A stretch of 64,000 nt of DNA, taken from contig NZ_CP107954.1 in NCBI RefSeq assembly GCF_036067295.1, forward strand, positions 5,332,001 to 5,396,000, given 5' to 3'. A model generated the notes under the pieces. It saw nothing but the letters and a program-made list of their open reading frames with translations. It searched no databases and had not been told where the DNA came from. This DNA is from Kribbella sp. NBC_00382 (GTDB taxonomy: Bacteria; Actinomycetota; Actinomycetes; Propionibacteriales; Kribbellaceae). The position numbers and the translations under genes were made by a program. Positions 33,847-43,130 of this stretch are shown here, piece by piece. Positions within the stretch are counted from its first letter, which is position 1. Each line of letters begins with the position of its first letter.

Positions 33847-34722
33847 TCAGATGGGAATGTCGATGAACGGCGACTGGTAGTCCTGCACCTCGTCCAGGAT
33901 GGCAGCCGCGTCGTCAGGGCTGAGCTCGGCCCGCTCCTTCTCCGCCTGGACCATCTGTTGCAGCAGGCGGGTCTCGCCGGCGGTCGCCAGGCCGGTGATC
34001 TCCGGATGCCCGTTCAGCAGCCAGGCTGTGGCGGCCGTCACATACCGTTGCTCGTCGAACGGCCGGTACCAGGTGTCGTACGCCTTGGCCTCGCCGTCCT
34101 GCCAGTTCCGCCGGGCGATCATCTTGATCGTCATCAGCGCGGCGTCGCTGGCCTTGACCGCCTCGACGAGCGCTGCGTAATCGGCGGCGTACTTCGGATC
34201 GGTGGACAACTTGTAGTTGAGCGGCGTCAGCACGCTGTCGAAATCGAACCGGCGCAGGCCCTCGAGATGAACAGACGGTGCCTCGGCGGTGTGCCCGGTG
34301 ATGCCGATCGCCGACACCATGCCCTCCTCCTTGGCCCGGATCGCGGCCTCGAGCGAACCGCCCTTGCCGGTCACCAGGTCGAGGTTCTCCAGATCGCAGA
34401 CGGCGTGCATCTGGATCAGGTCGACCCGATCGGTCTGCAGCCGCTCCAGCGACCGGTTGATCTCCGACCACGCCTCGTCGTACGTGCGCCGTCCGGTCTT
34501 GGTGGCCAGGAAGATCCGGTCCCGGATCTCCGGCATCCGCGGCCCGAGCCGCAGCTCGGCGTCGCCGTAGTCGGCGGCCACGTCGAAGTGGTTGATCCCG
34601 GCGTCGAGGGCCTCCTGGATCGACGCGTCGGCACGATCCTGGTCGACCCCACCGAGTGATGCCGCGCCATAGATCAGTACCGAGCTCTGGTGCTCCAGCC
34701 GCCCTAGTCGACGAGTCTCCAT
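33847..34722 (-). CDS. Aldo/keto reductase
   Basis: A 291-residue aldo-keto reductase: METRRLGRLEHQSSVLIYGAASLGG at the start, Asp and Tyr in HFDVAADYGDAE, Lys in FLATKTGRR and His in LIQMHAVCDLENLDL. The C-terminal part has a cysteine-free helical end (LQQMVQAEKERAELSPDD). ATG at 34722 has GAGAGGA 6 nt upstream; a TTG 15 nt earlier is not used. Substrate unknown. Confidence 0.86.
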   Translation of the reverse strand: METRRLGRLEHQSSVLIYGAASLGGVDQDRADASIQEALDAGINHFDVAADYGDAELRLGPRMPEIRDRIFLATKTGRRTYDEAWSEINRSLERLQTDRVDLIQMHAVCDLENLDLVTGKGGSLEAAIRAKEEGMVSAIGITGHTAEAPSVHLEGLRRFDFDSVLTPLNYKLSTDPKYAADYAALVEAVKASDAALMTIKMIARRNWQDGEAKAYDTWYRPFDEQRYVTAATAWLLNGHPEITGLATAGETRLLQQMVQAEKERAELSPDDAAAILDEVQDYQSPFIDIPI

Positions 34723-34941
34723 CGCATGTCCTCTCAAAGGTCCTCGGATGCGTCAAACACTAGTACTTTGACCCCGCGCCACGGGAGAGTTTTCCACAGG
34801 GCGTACCGGGCGATCGGTTACTATCTGTGATCAGTTGGTTCGTTCTGTTTACCATGGTTGTTCGTACGGATATTCGAACGTCGGTTCCGTGTGGCATGGT
34901 TTGCGCTGCCTGATCGAGTGGGCGGGCATGAGAGAGGAGCT
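34723..34941. other. Upstream region of secretion-like locus
   Basis: No gene. A -10-like TACTAT at about 34818 and the inverted pair GTTCG/CGAAC (about 34860-34880) mark a probable promoter for the block starting at 34942. Confidence 0.35.
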
Positions 34942-35115
34942 ATGGCGACGGTACCGAAGGTGTCACGCTTCACCTGTCGAGGTGCAGCGGACGCAGAAGC
35001 GGGTAACAGTATGGCTGCGGGGAGCGATGGAGCTTCCGGGACCTGGGCTCAGGTCTCCCGGTGGGCAGTTGCTTGCCGTATCCTCCCGGCTACTGTCCGC
35101 GTAACTGCTGTCTGA
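34942..35115 (+). CDS. Small hypothetical protein at head of Tcp/VirB-like locus
   Basis: A 57-codon frame starting MATVPKVSRFTCRGAADAEA after a very good RBS (GAGAGGAG). It ends RWAVACRILPATVRVTAV, mildly hydrophobic, 13 bp before the TcpC-like gene. Size and position suggest a small accessory protein or a truncated relic; not recognised. Confidence 0.45.
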   Translation: MATVPKVSRFTCRGAADAEAGNSMAAGSDGASGTWAQVSRWAVACRILPATVRVTAV

Positions 35116-35128
35116 GGGGCGGGTAGCG

Positions 35129-36445
35129 ATGAGTTGGTGGCGAACGTTGCTGAATCTGCCGCCAAAAGGTGAGCACTGGGCGGACCAGCGGCGCACGAAG
35201 AAGGCGGGCCGGCAACGCCCACAGAACACCGCACCGGAGTGGTGGTCCCACCCCGATGGCCCGGTGTCACCTACGCCTCGCCAGGCGCAGGGGGTGGCAG
35301 CGCAGTACAGCCAACCCCAACCACCGAACTCGGGTGGTGTGATGGCGCCGCCGCGCCGCCCACAACAGCCCGGCACACAGCCCCCTGCGGGGCAGACGCC
35401 TCCGGGTGCTCCTCCTGGCCAGCCGCCGGCAGCAGCCCGTAGTACGGGTCAAGCGCCGGAGGACAGGACCAGGCCGCCCGAGCGACTCCGGCAGCGGTCA
35501 CCGCACGGCGCCCACGCGGCGCCCGGCCCGGTCCGCGAGCCGATCCTCGAGCCCAACCAGACACCGTGGGCCACCGAGCCCGAGTCCTCCTTCTCCACCT
35601 GGGCGCGGCGGTTCTTCCGCGGCCTGGTGGTGGCCGTCCTGCTGCTCGCCGCCATCAGCGGCGTGCGGTCGTGGGTCCGGCCGAACACCTCCACCACCAC
35701 CGGCGGCCAGACCACCCAGTCCGGCTTCCCGGCGGACGAGGCCCGCGCGGTCGCGACCCGGTACGCGGTCTCGTACCTGAACTGGGACGAGACCAACCCC
35801 GACGCCCGTCCGGCCTCGATCAGCCTCGACCTGGCCGACAAGCTGGACGCCAGGGCCGGCTGGAACGGTCAGGGCAAGCAGACCGCCGACAAGGCCTACC
35901 CGGGTGAGGTCAAGGTCGACCCGTCCGGCGTGACGGCGGTCGTCGACGTCCGGGTGCAGGTCCGGGCGTTCACCAAGTCCGGCCGTACCTTCGTGCCCGG
36001 TCCGTACACCTGGCAGCGAGTCTCCGTGCCGGTGGCGCGGACCGCCTCACGGGTCGTCGCCAGTGGCCCGCCCACCTTCGTCGCCGACGAGCGAGCTGCG
36101 TTGCCCGACAACATGCCGGGGGCCGGCCAGCCGGACGACGACCTGACCGCCGCCACGCTCAAGGACGCCGAGGCGTTCTTCAGCGCGTACGCCGAGTCCG
36201 ACGAGAAGGTGGAGGCGGTAGCGGCGCCGGGTGCCGCGATCCACAGCCTGAACGGGGTGGTCAAGCTGGACGACCTGGAATCGTGGCAGGTCTACACCGG
36301 AGACGACAACGAGCGCCGGGCCAGCGCCACCGTCACCTGGGACGGGGCGGGGACCGCGACCCTCAAGCAGACCTACACGCTCACTCTTCGGCGTACTGTC
36401 GCCGCGGACGGGGCACAGCGATGGCAAGTGGCTGCCGTCGGATGA
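35129..36445 (+). CDS. TcpC-like conjugal-transfer membrane protein
   Basis: A 438-residue protein. A long proline/glutamine-rich cytoplasmic N-terminus (to about 165), one membrane span (RRFFRGLVVAVLLLAAISGV, about 170-189), then two extracellular NTF2-fold domains (ARAVATRYAVSYLNWDE... and LKDAEAFFSAYAESDEK...). This layout matches TcpC/VirB8-type proteins of Gram-positive conjugation systems, which anchor the channel to the envelope. RBS GGGGCGGG. First clear gene of a colinear block. Confidence 0.78.
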   Translation: MSWWRTLLNLPPKGEHWADQRRTKKAGRQRPQNTAPEWWSHPDGPVSPTPRQAQGVAAQYSQPQPPNSGGVMAPPRRPQQPGTQPPAGQTPPGAPPGQPPAAARSTGQAPEDRTRPPERLRQRSPHGAHAAPGPVREPILEPNQTPWATEPESSFSTWARRFFRGLVVAVLLLAAISGVRSWVRPNTSTTTGGQTTQSGFPADEARAVATRYAVSYLNWDETNPDARPASISLDLADKLDARAGWNGQGKQTADKAYPGEVKVDPSGVTAVVDVRVQVRAFTKSGRTFVPGPYTWQRVSVPVARTASRVVASGPPTFVADERAALPDNMPGAGQPDDDLTAATLKDAEAFFSAYAESDEKVEAVAAPGAAIHSLNGVVKLDDLESWQVYTGDDNERRASATVTWDGAGTATLKQTYTLTLRRTVAADGAQRWQVAAVG

Positions 36446-36494
36446 CCACAGCAGACTGCCGTCCGATGACCGGAGCACCAAGGGAGATACCGCA

Positions 36495-36782
36495 ATGATG
36501 ACGCACCAACTCGTCGCGAGCGTGGCGGAGCTCACCGCGCCGATGGCCGACAGCAACGTCCCCACGGGGGCGGATTTCAAGGACTGGGTCCTGGTCATCG
36601 CGGGCAACATCTTCATCGCGATCCTCGTGTTGCGCGCGATCGGCCACTACTTCAAGCGGGAGTGGGGTGAGCTGTTCGGTCACATCGCGGCCGGCGTCCT
36701 GGTCGGTGGGCTGATCTATGCCAACAACCAGACGATCAACGTGCTCAAGGGCTTCTGGGGATTGCTGGCCGGAGGTAATTGA
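36495..36782 (+). CDS. TcpD-like small membrane protein
   Basis: A 95-residue protein with two hydrophobic helices (WVLVIAGNIFIAILVLRAIG and IAAGVLVGGLIYANN), the size and topology of TcpD-like channel proteins. ATG at 36495, RBS AAGGGAG. Overlaps the next gene (TGATG). Confidence 0.72.
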   Translation: MMTHQLVASVAELTAPMADSNVPTGADFKDWVLVIAGNIFIAILVLRAIGHYFKREWGELFGHIAAGVLVGGLIYANNQTINVLKGFWGLLAGGN

Positions 36783-37357
36783 TGCGTGTCGGCCGCACCC
36801 TGACCCACCACTTCGAGATCGAGACCCGGCAGTACGACCTGCTCGGGATCGATCTGGGAGAAGGCGCCCGCCGGCGGATGATCATCTTCGGCGCGGTGAT
36901 CATCCTGGTCTGGATCGCCCTGCTCGTCCCGTTCATCGGGGTGCCGCAGAAGGCCACCGTCAGCCTGTACATCGTTCCACCGTTCGTGATAACCGCCTTC
37001 GGCTGGCGGGCGGGCAAGCACCATGAACGCCGCCGCCGCGTGACCGAGTGGGCGCTCGCCGTCCGCTACGCGTTGCGCGCCCATCGCCCGGTCATCGGAC
37101 TCGGCGCCCGGGCCGCCGACAAGACGGAGTACCTGCCCTGGCGTGAGCGCGTCGCGACCCAGAAGGTGGCCAACTTGGCGAAGGCCAGAGTGACGCCTGA
37201 ATGGGAACGCGAGGACGTGGTGGAGCTCGACCCGCAGGTCCGGGCCGGCGCGGAGATCACCGTGAACCAACGGGCCCGCCTGCTCGGAGCGGACCACGTG
37301 CAGAGGGTCAGCCGCAGGACATCGTCGGGACTGCATCGTTCGAATAAGGGGCACTGA
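36782..37357 (+). CDS. TcpE-like membrane protein
   Basis: A 191-residue protein with two N-terminal membrane helices (MIIFGAVIILVWIALLVPFIG and ATVSLYIVPPFVITAFGW) and a basic cytoplasmic tail. It follows the Tcp order D-E-F and is similar in size to TcpE. Coupled to both neighbours by TGATG overlaps. Confidence 0.72.
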   Translation: MRVGRTLTHHFEIETRQYDLLGIDLGEGARRRMIIFGAVIILVWIALLVPFIGVPQKATVSLYIVPPFVITAFGWRAGKHHERRRRVTEWALAVRYALRAHRPVIGLGARAADKTEYLPWRERVATQKVANLAKARVTPEWEREDVVELDPQVRAGAEITVNQRARLLGADHVQRVSRRTSSGLHRSNKGH

Positions 37358-40221
37358 TGAAGATCGCTGACAAGCTCCTGAACCTGGTCGGTGTCGGCCG
37401 CGAGCGCGGCTTGCCGCCGCCACGCCTGGTCGCCATCGCCGACGGTCTGCTGGTGACCGAGCGCAGCGCCGAGGCGTGGTTCCTGATCTCGGTCGCGAAC
37501 ACCGACCTGGCCACCGAGGGCGAGCAGGACGCCGCGCTCGATGCCGCGGTCAGTGCCGCCGCGACCATCCTCGGCGACCGGCTCAGCCACCTGAAGGTCG
37601 TCTGGGGCCGGTCCACCGGTCAGGACTACATCGACAGCGTCACCGGCCACTACCGGATCGGCGACCACGAGGGCTGGGCGCAGACCCGCGCCGACCGGAT
37701 CGACGAGATGCGGATGCCGGAGCGGTACGTCGCGCTCGGCGTGCACCTCAGCGACCGCGACCCGCGCGCGACCGCGCAGGTCCGCGGCTCGATCAGCGAC
37801 GCCCTCGGTACGACCTCGTGGCGGGTGAGCGCGCGCGAGCTCGCCCACCTGGACGAACGCGTCCACAAGCTCGCCCGTCAGCTCGGCTCGACCGTCTGGC
37901 GCGCGCACACCGCCCCGGCCGAGGTGATCTCCTGGCTGATCAGTCGCGAGATGCATCGCGGCGCGGTCGCCGCACCCCGTCGCGGCCTGATCACCGGCGC
38001 ATCGCTGGCCCGGCTGACCTCCGGCCGGGTCGTGCCCTACACCGACCACCTGCGCATCTACGACACCCGCGGCCAGATCGCGGCGTACACGAGTGTGCTG
38101 GCGATGACGGACTTCCCAGAGGAGCTCGAGACCCCGGGCGCGGGGGAGTGGCTGCGGACGCTGTCCGAGATCAAGGCGATCGACGACGACGGCGACGAGA
38201 TCGACGTCACCGTCGAGGCCTCGGTCCGGTTCCGGGTACTGACGAAGAAGACCGCTCGGCACCTGGTCGACGAGACCCGCAAGTCGGCCAAGGAGCAGCG
38301 ACGGTCGGCGGCGAAGGGTACCGCTGAAGAGACCGCCGACGAGATCGTCGAGACCGAGCGGATCATGCGCGAGGTCAAGCGCGATATCAACCGCAGCGGC
38401 CTGACCCTGGTCGAGGACCACCCACGCCTGCTGGTCAGCGCGGACACCCGCGAGGATCTCGACGCCTACGTCGATGCCGTCATCGCGCATTACGCCGACC
38501 GCGGCATCACAGTGGCCGCCGGCGCGGACGAGCAGCGGGACCTCTGGCTGGAATCGCTGCCAGGGGACCAGCTCCGGGTGCCGGATCTGGGGCATGTCCG
38601 GGAGTCGACGGCGTTCTTCGGGTCGTGGTTCTGGGGCGGGGCGTCGATCGGCGATGCGACCGGTCCGGCTATCGGTTATTTGACCGGCTCGACGCCTGGG
38701 TTGGTGCGCTTTGATGCGGCTGCCGGTTCGGCGTTGGGCGACGCGACGACGACGCTGTTCCTTGGGCGTTCGGGTCGAGGCAAGACGACTGCTGCCATGT
38801 TGGGCGGGCTTGACTCCGCTTTTGCCGGCGCTTGGGTTCCTCTCCTGGATCTAAAGGGTGATGCTGCTGGGGTGTCGGCGGTAGCCGCGGAGTACGGCGT
38901 ACCGACTGCTGTCATCGAGATCACGGCCCAGTTCTCCGGTGCTGCCGATCTGCTGCGCGTACTACCTGTCGACGACGCTTTGCTGCAGGCTCCGTCGCAG
39001 CTCATGTTGCTGCTGCCGCCGCATCTGCGGGGTGCTGCCGAAGCTCCCGTCATGGCGGCGACGCGGGCCGAGATCCAATCGCCAGATCCGTCCTCCTGGG
39101 GTGTCATCCAGCGGCTGTGCGCTGCTGAGTCAGAGACCACACGGACCGTCGGCTTCGCCCTGCGCGACCTCGTCGAGACGGGTCTCGGCTCGGTCGTCGC
39201 CGGCCCGCCGTCCGGTCTGTCCTCATTGACGACGAACCCAGGCCTTTGGGTCGTCCAGATGCCCGGCCTGACCCTGCCTTCGCCGGAGTCCGCGCCTGAG
39301 TCGTGGTCCCCGATCGAACGCGTCGGCATGGCCTGCCTCCGCGGCTGCCTCGCCTGGATGGTCCGTACCACCGGCCGCCGCGAGTTCCGTGGCCGCTCGA
39401 AGGTCGTCATCGTCCCCGAGGTCCATCTGCTGACGAAGACACCCGACGGCGCCAGCTTCCTGGACTACATCGCCCGAGTCGGCCGTGCCCTCGGCGCCTC
39501 CCTGGTCCTGGACACCCAGGACCCGGCCTCGATCCTGAAGCTCCCCGGCCTGGTCGAGCAGATCACCACCCTGTTCGCCTTCAGCCTGCGTTCCCGCGAA
39601 CAGGTCGACTCGCTCCTGGAACTGCTCGGCCGCCCGCAGACCGCGCCGTACCAAACCCTCGTCCGAGGCATCAACACCGCCGCCAACGGCAAGAGCATCC
39701 GCCACGGCCACTGCATCATGCGAGACCGCTGGGACGAGGTCGCCACCGTCCAGATCGACATCCCCAGCCAACGGGTCGCCGAGCTCCTCCGCACCACCCC
39801 TGAGTCCGAGCACGACCTAGAACCCACCCAGCCGATCCTCCCGCCCTACGAGGACCCCGACCCCTTCGCCGAAGACGACGAAGACCGCGCCGACGCCCTA
39901 CAACCCGCCGCGGCCGCCGCCTCCCAAGCCGAAGCCCACACCCAAGAACCCGTCCAAGACACCCCCCTCCCGTCAGTCCCAGTAGTAGAAACCTCCGCTC
40001 ACCACGCCCCCGAGCCCACCGCCCCCTCCAACGGCTCCTCCTCTTCCAACGGAGTGGATCACCACCACCCACCCCGCTACGAAGAACCCATCGGCCCCAA
40101 CGAGGTCTACGACCAAGAAGCCGACGAAGCCGCCTACAACGAAGCCATGTACCCCGCCAACGAACCAGACCCGTCAAAGTCCAACGGCAACGGCTCCGGC
40201 AAGAAGGAGCACGTCGCATGA
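37357..40221 (+). CDS. VirB4/TcpF-like AAA+ secretion ATPase
   Basis: A 954-residue ATPase. Walker A GRSGRGKT at 470-477, Walker B-like VVIVPEVHLLT with Glu688, and VLDTQDPASIL after it are the VirB4/TraC hallmarks. The N-terminal 450 residues match the VirB4 N-terminal domain. Residues from about 840 on form a low-complexity acidic/proline tail. It would power channel assembly or substrate transport at the membrane. Overlaps both neighbours. Confidence 0.85.
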   Translation: MKIADKLLNLVGVGRERGLPPPRLVAIADGLLVTERSAEAWFLISVANTDLATEGEQDAALDAAVSAAATILGDRLSHLKVVWGRSTGQDYIDSVTGHYRIGDHEGWAQTRADRIDEMRMPERYVALGVHLSDRDPRATAQVRGSISDALGTTSWRVSARELAHLDERVHKLARQLGSTVWRAHTAPAEVISWLISREMHRGAVAAPRRGLITGASLARLTSGRVVPYTDHLRIYDTRGQIAAYTSVLAMTDFPEELETPGAGEWLRTLSEIKAIDDDGDEIDVTVEASVRFRVLTKKTARHLVDETRKSAKEQRRSAAKGTAEETADEIVETERIMREVKRDINRSGLTLVEDHPRLLVSADTREDLDAYVDAVIAHYADRGITVAAGADEQRDLWLESLPGDQLRVPDLGHVRESTAFFGSWFWGGASIGDATGPAIGYLTGSTPGLVRFDAAAGSALGDATTTLFLGRSGRGKTTAAMLGGLDSAFAGAWVPLLDLKGDAAGVSAVAAEYGVPTAVIEITAQFSGAADLLRVLPVDDALLQAPSQLMLLLPPHLRGAAEAPVMAATRAEIQSPDPSSWGVIQRLCAAESETTRTVGFALRDLVETGLGSVVAGPPSGLSSLTTNPGLWVVQMPGLTLPSPESAPESWSPIERVGMACLRGCLAWMVRTTGRREFRGRSKVVIVPEVHLLTKTPDGASFLDYIARVGRALGASLVLDTQDPASILKLPGLVEQITTLFAFSLRSREQVDSLLELLGRPQTAPYQTLVRGINTAANGKSIRHGHCIMRDRWDEVATVQIDIPSQRVAELLRTTPESEHDLEPTQPILPPYEDPDPFAEDDEDRADALQPAAAAASQAEAHTQEPVQDTPLPSVPVVETSAHHAPEPTAPSNGSSSSNGVDHHHPPRYEEPIGPNEVYDQEADEAAYNEAMYPANEPDPSKSNGNGSGKKEHVA

Positions 40222-42233
40222 GATGGTCACGCCGTCTCCGCACGGCGTTCACCGTCCTCGCGATCTCCTTCATCGTCACAGCCCAGGTAGCCCTGGCCGC
40301 CGACCCCCACACCGGCCCCACCAACCCGACCGGCTTCGGCGACCTCCTACCAACCCCCGACCTGACCCACGGCGACTCCCGAACCCTCTTCGAGTCCTAC
40401 AGCCCCATGCTGTACACGCTGGACTTCGATTCGGGTATCAGTGACACCTTCAACATGATCTTCAACGGTTACGCGTTGCTCGTCATGATGTTCGTCACCG
40501 CGATCACCCGTGCGGCCATCTCAGTTGGATGGTGGCTGTTCTCGTTCACTGACGTCACCTCATTGACGAGCGCTACATCGGCAACCGTCGGAGCAACAGG
40601 TACTCAGCTGGCCGGTTGGCTCCTCCCGTCCGCCTTGGCCTTCGGAGCAGTGGCTGCGTACACGCAACGGAAGACCTCGGGTAGCGCTCTTGGCCAGTTG
40701 GTGTGGGTGTTCGTGGCGGGACTGCTCAGCATTAGTTTTGCGCTGGCGCCCGGAACGTGGATCCGTGGCGTCGATGGTGCTCGGCAACTTGGTGCCGGCG
40801 CCGTGATGACCGCCTCGTCAGATGCGATGGGGCCCACGATGCAGACCCCTGTCGCGTGGCCTGAGCCAGGTTTCACCGGAACACCGAAGGACACCCTGCT
40901 CCGCAAGTCTGCTGACGCGAGCTGGCGGGGATTCGTCGTGACGCCATGGTGCATCGCCGAGTTCGGATCAATCGCCGCGTGTGAGCGTTATGGCAAGGGA
41001 CTCCTCGACGTCGGCACCGATAGGGACGCCAGAACGAAGTACGTCAACGATGTCGTCGCGCCCGCTGAAGGCGGCAACGACGCGCCGACAGTCAAATGGC
41101 TCAAGGGCGACAACCCGTTCGGTCGAGTCGCCGTGGTGATGATCGCGGGCATCGCCGCGACCCTTTTCGCCTTCTTGAACATCGCGTTGGCTTTTACGGC
41201 ATTGATGGCGTTCATAGGCTGCTTGCTGCTTTTGGTCGTAGGGGTGTTCTTTGCCTGTCTCTGGATCATCCCGGGCAGACCGCGTCAGTGGGGGCTGAAC
41301 TGGTTCGAGGCTTTGATAGGCCTTGTTCTGCAGTCCTTCCTGGCGATGCTCATCTTCGGTACGGCGTTGACGCTGCTCACCGCCGTCTTCAGCTTGAGCG
41401 CAAGTCTTGGCTGGCTGCCCGTCACAGGTCTCGCGATTTGTGTCTTGATCGTGGGCGTCCGGGTCCGCCGTCTACTCGACAGCCTGACCAGCATGATGCG
41501 CCCGGGGACCGGAAGCATCATGCTGGGCAACCTTGCCCGCCGCGGCGCGACCGGAGCCATCCAGCGTTTGACGAGCGCGATCAGCAACAGAGGTTCGACC
41601 TCACCGACGCCATCGGAACGACCCCGCGAGGGAGCCAATCAGCCCGGCACCGGCACGCAGCGCGTTTCTACGGTTCGCGTCTTCCGGCAGGCTCCGGCAG
41701 TCGGTGCACTTGGGCGATCGACGTCATCCGGTGGAAGCCCGTACGAGTTGACGACCGGCGCGGAGCGACGGAAGCCGGAGACTGTGAGCGCCGCCGCTGC
41801 AAGTGGACCCGGTGCCAGCACCGGAACCGCCGCTCCCGAAGCAGGTGGTGTCGCTGGCGGCGGATCCGGACGCAAGTCGTCTGCCTTGAGCCTTTCGCGG
41901 ACTCGGACGCGGACACAAGCGCGCGGTGAGGCTCGCCGCACCATCTCGGTCGGCACGAGCTCGGCGGGCGTCAGTACCTCAGCCGCCAAAGCGCCACGTG
42001 CTGCCTCGTCGGAGACCCAGCGCGCGCCGCGTCACTCGAAGCGGGTTCAGGCCTCCCCGGTCAGCGAACCTCGGTACGAACCGCGCTCCTATGTCCAGTC
42101 CGCCAGCTTGCGCGAAGGCCCGCCGAAGGGGGGCCCACGCCGCCGGACCACGACCGCGAAACAGCGCCGGTTCAGGGAGTACTCGCAGTTCACGAAAGAC
42201 GGCGTGACTGTGCACGTACCGAAACGTCGGTGA
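40218..42233 (+). CDS. VirB6/TrbL-like polytopic membrane protein
   Basis: A 671-residue protein: signal-like N-terminus (TAFTVLAISFIVTAQVALA), about six membrane helices in residues 75-410, and a long basic serine/arginine-rich tail (about 430-671) that is probably cytoplasmic and disordered. Topology is that of VirB6/TrbL channel proteins. ATGA overlap with the VirB4-like gene. Confidence 0.75.
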   Translation: MRWSRRLRTAFTVLAISFIVTAQVALAADPHTGPTNPTGFGDLLPTPDLTHGDSRTLFESYSPMLYTLDFDSGISDTFNMIFNGYALLVMMFVTAITRAAISVGWWLFSFTDVTSLTSATSATVGATGTQLAGWLLPSALAFGAVAAYTQRKTSGSALGQLVWVFVAGLLSISFALAPGTWIRGVDGARQLGAGAVMTASSDAMGPTMQTPVAWPEPGFTGTPKDTLLRKSADASWRGFVVTPWCIAEFGSIAACERYGKGLLDVGTDRDARTKYVNDVVAPAEGGNDAPTVKWLKGDNPFGRVAVVMIAGIAATLFAFLNIALAFTALMAFIGCLLLLVVGVFFACLWIIPGRPRQWGLNWFEALIGLVLQSFLAMLIFGTALTLLTAVFSLSASLGWLPVTGLAICVLIVGVRVRRLLDSLTSMMRPGTGSIMLGNLARRGATGAIQRLTSAISNRGSTSPTPSERPREGANQPGTGTQRVSTVRVFRQAPAVGALGRSTSSGGSPYELTTGAERRKPETVSAAAASGPGASTGTAAPEAGGVAGGGSGRKSSALSLSRTRTRTQARGEARRTISVGTSSAGVSTSAAKAPRAASSETQRAPRHSKRVQASPVSEPRYEPRSYVQSASLREGPPKGGPRRRTTTAKQRRFREYSQFTKDGVTVHVPKRR

Positions 42234-42239
42234 TGGGCG

Positions 42240-43109
42240 ATGGCAGGTAGAAAGCGCGACAGAGACCCGGATGCGCGGCGGCCCGGTCAGCGTCCCCTTC
42301 CGCCGGAGCCGGACAGCTGGCGCTCCGTCGTCAACAACGACTACGACTATCCCGAGGAACTCGACGAGCTCAGCCGTCGTGAGCGGCGGCAGGCGAAGAA
42401 GACCTGGCGTCGCGACGATCATGCTGCGCGGATGGCCTGGCTGCGTAGTCAGCGGCAGGCGGAGCCGGTTTCGCCGGCCGCGATCGTTGTCCTCGTGATC
42501 ATCGTGATGGTGGTGATTCTCGGTCTCGGTGGAGGCCTTCCGCGGATCCTGGGCGGAGGCGATGACAAAGAGCAGCCGGTCGGACTGCTGACCCCTGGCC
42601 AGCCGATCTCGCAGCCGACCGCTCCCGGCGCGACATCGGCCTCGACCTCGGAACAGCCAACCACCACGCCGACGCAGTCGACGCCGCCGCCGGAGACCCA
42701 TCGTCCGCCGCCGACAGCGATCACCGGTGCGGTGAAGGTCGTCGAGACCTGGGCGCGAGTGTTCTACACCCGTGATCCGGCGGTTGAGAGCTACTCGCAG
42801 CTGATCAACAAGACCGCTGACTATGTCACCCCGGGACTGGCCGGCAGCTTCGCTGCTGCAGGTGATTCAACGTACGACGCATTGAAGGCAAGCAACGGGC
42901 GGTCGACGGTGGTGGCGGCAGTGGTCAGCGTTCCGCGGGCCGATGTCGCTCCGGTCGACACGGATACCCGGGTCACGCGTCTGGTGAAGGTGACCATCCA
43001 GACGACCGGCACGAAACCTCAACGATTCGATGTTCCGCTCCTGGTCACCGTGATCGCCGTAGAGGGCAAGTGGCTGATCAGTGATGTCTCCGGCGGTACC
43101 GGACCATGA
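42240..43109 (+). CDS. Membrane-anchored NTF2-fold protein (second VirB8/TcpC-like)
   Basis: A 289-residue protein: charged N-terminus (RERRQAKKTWRRDD), one membrane span (PAAIVVLVIIVMVVILGLG), a Thr/Pro-rich linker and a C-terminal NTF2-like domain (VKVVETWARVFYTRDPAVESYSQ). Same plan as the TcpC-like protein, one domain only. Starts 6 nt after the previous stop. Confidence 0.68.
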   Translation: MAGRKRDRDPDARRPGQRPLPPEPDSWRSVVNNDYDYPEELDELSRRERRQAKKTWRRDDHAARMAWLRSQRQAEPVSPAAIVVLVIIVMVVILGLGGGLPRILGGGDDKEQPVGLLTPGQPISQPTAPGATSASTSEQPTTTPTQSTPPPETHRPPPTAITGAVKVVETWARVFYTRDPAVESYSQLINKTADYVTPGLAGSFAAAGDSTYDALKASNGRSTVVAAVVSVPRADVAPVDTDTRVTRLVKVTIQTTGTKPQRFDVPLLVTVIAVEGKWLISDVSGGTGP

Positions 43110-43130
43110 GCATCGCGGGAGGAGGCCGAG

